Source of the DNA: Candidatus Hecatellales archaeon ex4484_218
Lineage (GTDB): Archaea; Thermoproteota; Bathyarchaeia; Hecatellales; Hecatellaceae
Direction: 5' to 3'
DNA length: 6,676 nucleotides
Assembly (NCBI GenBank): GCA_002254975.1
Contig: NJEB01000028.1
Span: 1-6,676 of the forward strand
Positions 6,236 to 6,676 of this stretch are shown here, in pieces. A program made the translations under genes and the position numbers. Below the pieces are notes generated by a model, which was given only the letters and a program-made list of their open reading frames with translations, made no database searches and was not told where the DNA came from. How positions within the stretch are numbered: the stretch's first letter is position 1; each line of letters starts with the position of its first letter.

Positions 6236-6676
6236 ATGTCAACATTCCATCAGTATTTTAATCCAAAAATGGAAACAATACCTAGAGATGAACTACGAAT
6301 GCTTCAAGAAAAAAGAATTCAATTTCAAATAATGCATGCATACGCAAATTCAACCCTAATAAGAAAAAGATTTGGTGAGGCAAAAATTTATCCATCCGAC
6401 ATAAAAACAATAGAAGATTTTCAAAGAAAAGTTCCACCCATGGAAAAGGATACTGTAAGAGATGAAAGAGAAAAAACTGGAGACCCTTATGGTGGAGTTT
6501 TAGGTGTACCTCCAACAACAAGTTTGGTTGTGGGTAGAAGCACAGGTACAACTGGAATTCCAACCTTTATTCCTTTCACTTCGGAAGATATTAGTCGAAT
6601 TGCCGAACAATGGGCTAGAGCTTTATACATGGTTGGGCTTAGAAGAGGTGACCGATACGCTCTTAAAGCTTTGTTT
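6236..6676 (+). CDS. PaaK-like AMP-forming acyl-CoA ligase (3' partial)
   Basis: The first 147 codons of an adenylate-forming ligase of the phenylacetate-CoA ligase (PaaK) group, which makes acyl-CoA from a carboxylate, ATP and CoA through an acyl-AMP. The frame is open to the right edge; PaaK proteins are usually about 430 aa, so roughly a third is present. The N-terminus fits the family: FNPKMETIPRDEL at 8-20, then MHAYANSTLIRKRF at 33-46 and the ATP-binding loop RSTGTTGIPT at 101-110. The loop's usual Lys or Arg after GTTG is Ile108. The ATG is backed by GGTG 7 nt upstream. An antisense ORF over the same DNA is a shadow. The gene is transcribed away from the dehydratase gene, so shared control is plausible. 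The substrate is unknown: aryl acids are typical of the family, but related archaeal proteins are uncharacterised and a hydroxy acid feeding the neighbouring dehydratase is possible. Confidence 0.87.
   Translation, partial: MSTFHQYFNPKMETIPRDELRMLQEKRIQFQIMHAYANSTLIRKRFGEAKIYPSDIKTIEDFQRKVPPMEKDTVRDEREKTGDPYGGVLGVPPTTSLVVGRSTGTTGIPTFIPFTSEDISRIAEQWARALYMVGLRRGDRYALKALF

Noticed and set aside
6282..6563. 93-aa open frame on the minus strand
   Set aside because: It lies fully antisense to the PaaK-like ligase start, which has a clear family match and ribosome site. Its own product is low-complexity, rich in Leu/Phe, and matches nothing I know.

Overview
The window is AT-rich (roughly one third G+C by eye). 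It carries four complete protein genes and two partial ones, one running off each edge. An archaeal host is likely, but no single feature proves it. Three things point that way: an ADP-forming acyl-CoA synthetase alpha subunit encoded separately from its beta subunit, GGTG/AGGTG-type ribosome sites, and TATA-like boxes with T-tract ends in the gaps. AGA is used heavily for arginine. An anaerobe is suggested by oxygen-sensitive enzyme types: a DMSO-reductase-family molybdoenzyme, a four-cluster ferredoxin subunit and a 4-hydroxybutyryl-CoA dehydratase. I cannot name a lineage; an uncultured Thermoproteota-type archaeon would fit.

Left block, plus strand (1-2585). A molybdopterin oxidoreductase catalytic subunit close to DmsA has lost its N-terminus to the window edge. 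A DmsB-like subunit with four [4Fe-4S] clusters follows directly, translated from a strong Shine-Dalgarno site that overlaps the stop codon of the first gene. No membrane anchor (DmsC/NrfD type) follows. The next gene converges from the other strand with only 3 bp between stop codons.

Right block, minus strand (6081 down to 2589). In transcription order it holds a 4-hydroxybutyryl-CoA dehydratase (AbfD family, all four iron-sulfur ligands visible), a MaoC-type hot-dog enoyl-CoA hydratase, and the alpha subunit of an ADP-forming acyl-CoA synthetase. This order suggests a short CoA-thioester pathway: 4-hydroxybutyryl-CoA to crotonyl-CoA, hydration to 3-hydroxybutyryl-CoA, and, after steps encoded elsewhere, ATP formation from an acyl-CoA.

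Right edge, plus strand (6236-6676). The first 147 codons of a PaaK-like, AMP-forming acyl-CoA ligase are transcribed divergently from the dehydratase across a 154-bp gap, which carries mirrored promoter-like elements. The ligase could supply the CoA ester that the divergent operon consumes. The coherent reading is an anaerobic hydroxy-acid or related carboxylate catabolic cluster beside a respiratory-type molybdoenzyme. The actual substrate cannot be settled from sequence alone.

I saw no tRNA, rRNA, CRISPR array, insertion sequence or long repeat.
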